The position numbers and the translations under genes are program-made. A stretch of 64,000 nucleotides of DNA from Bradyrhizobium sp. (GTDB taxonomy: Bacteria; Pseudomonadota; Alphaproteobacteria; Rhizobiales; Xanthobacteraceae). Positions 62,966 to 64,000 of this stretch are shown here, in pieces. The notes beneath the pieces are model-generated. The model made no database searches and had not been told where the DNA came from. It saw only the letters and a list, made by a program, of their open reading frames with translations. Numbering within the stretch: position 1 is the first letter of the stretch; every line of letters begins with the position of its first letter. The stretch lies in contig NZ_JAURXB010000123.1 in the NCBI RefSeq assembly GCF_030654605.1, positions 1-64,000 of the forward strand. The letters run 5' to 3'.

Positions 62966-64000
62966 CTACGCCGCCGCCTGCCGCGCGGCTGCCGAGGCCA
63001 GCACCATCTCCGCGCATTTCTCGCCGATCATGATCGCCGGCGCGTTGGTATTGCCCGAGATCAACATCGGCATGATCGACGCATCCGCCACCCGCAGGGC
63101 TTCGATGCCGTGCACCCGCAATTCGCTGTCGACCACGGCCATGGCGTCGGAGCCCATCTTGCAGGTGCCGACGGGATGGAAGGTGGTTTCGGCGTTGTGG
63201 CGCACCCATTCCAGCATGTCGGCGTCGCTCTGAACCTGCGCGCCGGGCGCGATTTCCTCGCCGGTGATCTCCTTGAGCGGCGAGGTCGCCATCAGTTCGC
63301 GGCCCTTGCGGATCGCGGCGATGACGCCGGCGCGGTCGTGCTCGGTGGACAGGAAGTTGAAGCGGATGGCGGGCGGTACAGCCGGGTCCGGTGATGCGAT
63401 GTGGATCGAACCGGTGCTCTGCGAACGCAGCACGTTGACGTTCATGGTGATGCCCTGCCGCTTCGCGACGCGGCGTACGCCGCCCACCATCTCATACAAA
63501 AAGGGCAGGATCGAAATCGTCGCGTCAGGCGTTTCCAGTCCCTCGCGGGTGCGGAAATAGATCCGGATCGGGACCGCGGTCGAGGCGAGAAAGCCTGTTC
63601 CGAACAGCGCGTATTTCAGGGCTTCGCGCGCCAGACGCCAGCCGCGCGCATTGTCGTTGAAAGTGAGGTTGCGCTCCACAATCGCGAACTTCACCCGCGG
63701 CGAATAATGATCGCGCAGATTCTCGCCGACACCCGGCAACTCATGCAGCGGGGCAATGCCGAGCGCGCGCAGGCGCTCGCTCTGGCCGATGCCGGAGAGT
63801 TCCAGCAGTTTTGGCGAATTGACCGAGCCGCCGCAGACGATGACCTCGCGCGCCGCCCGCGCCTCGCGCCGCACGCCTTCGACGGAATAGCGCACGCCGA
63901 CGCAGCGCTTGCCTTCCAGCACCAGCGTCTCGGCCAGCGCGCCCTGCTCGATCGCGAGGTTCGGCCGCCCGCGCGCCGGATCGAGATAGCAGACCGCCGT
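62966..64000 (-). CDS. GMC-family oxidoreductase, C-terminal part (5' end outside window)
   Basis: 345 residues visible, open to the edge; the FAD-binding N-terminus is missing. The GMC_oxred core has CGGSVNSPKLLELSGIG (signature 2) and the C-terminal catalytic pair in FHPVGTCKMG (His) and NTNAPAIMIGEKCA (Asn). Relatives are choline dehydrogenase (BetA) and alcohol dehydrogenases; the MVGGVRRVAKRQG insert and lack of bet genes prevent assignment. Family certain. Confidence 0.9.
   Translation of the reverse strand, partial: TAVCYLDPARGRPNLAIEQGALAETLVLEGKRCVGVRYSVEGVRREARAAREVIVCGGSVNSPKLLELSGIGQSERLRALGIAPLHELPGVGENLRDHYSPRVKFAIVERNLTFNDNARGWRLAREALKYALFGTGFLASTAVPIRIYFRTREGLETPDATISILPFLYEMVGGVRRVAKRQGITMNVNVLRSQSTGSIHIASPDPAVPPAIRFNFLSTEHDRAGVIAAIRKGRELMATSPLKEITGEEIAPGAQVQSDADMLEWVRHNAETTFHPVGTCKMGSDAMAVVDSELRVHGIEALRVADASIMPMLISGNTNAPAIMIGEKCAEMVLASAAARQAAA

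Noticed and set aside
1..64000. Insertion sequences, integrases, tRNA or rRNA genes
   Set aside because: None recognised on either strand; short-palindrome elements are the only mobile-looking sequences.

Overview
The window looks like chromosome of a high-GC alphaproteobacterium of the Bradyrhizobium / Rhodopseudomonas group (Nitrobacteraceae). The reasons are the protein sequences (APS-type CysH, CysNC fusion, YqgE, DUF2865, DUF2783 and Thivi_2564 relatives as I remember them), dense operons joined by ATGA overlaps, and many short paired-palindrome repeats between genes. No transposase, integrase, phage module, CRISPR array, rRNA or tRNA was seen. The placement rests on recognition by eye, not on a search.

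Layout. 1-7.4 kb: end of an SDR gene, a TfdA/TauD-type dioxygenase, YqgE/AlgH, a periplasmic DsbD-N-like protein, a polysaccharide flippase, an operon of patatin-like phospholipase and 3-hydroxybutyrate dehydrogenase, and a CAP-domain lipoprotein. 7.6-19.2 kb: a nearly complete assimilatory sulfate region. It holds the sulfate ABC transporter (sbp-cysT-cysW-cysA), cysG-DUF2849-cysI-DUF934-cysH on the minus strand, and divergent cysD-cysNC. 19.3-28.6 kb: malate synthase G, a 51-residue membrane protein, DUF2865, an L,D-transpeptidase, an AI-2E family permease, two small envelope proteins, a 900-bp gene-free stretch of repeats, and a chemotaxis receptor. 28.9-37 kb: 3-oxoacid CoA-transferase (two subunits), a form II CoxSLM-type molybdenum hydroxylase, an LLM flavin enzyme and a CoA-transferase/racemase. 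37-47.4 kb: tyrosine/homogentisate catabolism (hppD with a divergent Lrp-type regulator, fahA, hmgA) with a degenerate metallo-hydrolase, DUF2783 with a polyglutamine tail, a flavin monooxygenase, a divergent MarR regulator, RidA and an AHL-lactonase-like protein. 47.7-64 kb: a caspase-fold protein without its catalytic residues, an OmpA-like protein, an RND adaptor/pump pair, a DUF6883-DUF4926 pair, a PAS hybrid kinase, a Crp/Fnr regulator, an AsmA protein, a sensor guanylate/adenylate cyclase, and the end of a GMC oxidoreductase.

How it fits together. Sulfate is imported, activated by CysD/CysN to APS and reduced by APS reductase and siroheme sulfite reductase, with CysG making the siroheme. 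The fused CysC domain makes PAPS, probably for sulfation. Tyrosine-derived 4-hydroxyphenylpyruvate goes through homogentisate to fumarate and acetoacetate. Acetoacetate is also the product of BdhA and the likely substrate of the CoA-transferase, so three separate loci meet at that metabolite.

Most worth a second look: the pseudo-caspase, the metallo-beta-lactamase-fold protein of the hmg operon that has lost zinc ligands, the polyglutamine DUF2783 protein, a dispersed repeat that supplies the N-terminus of the MarR regulator, the nested perfect inverted repeat between fahA and hmgA, the DUF6883-DUF4926 pair, and a multicopy-looking non-coding element followed by a strong terminator hairpin.
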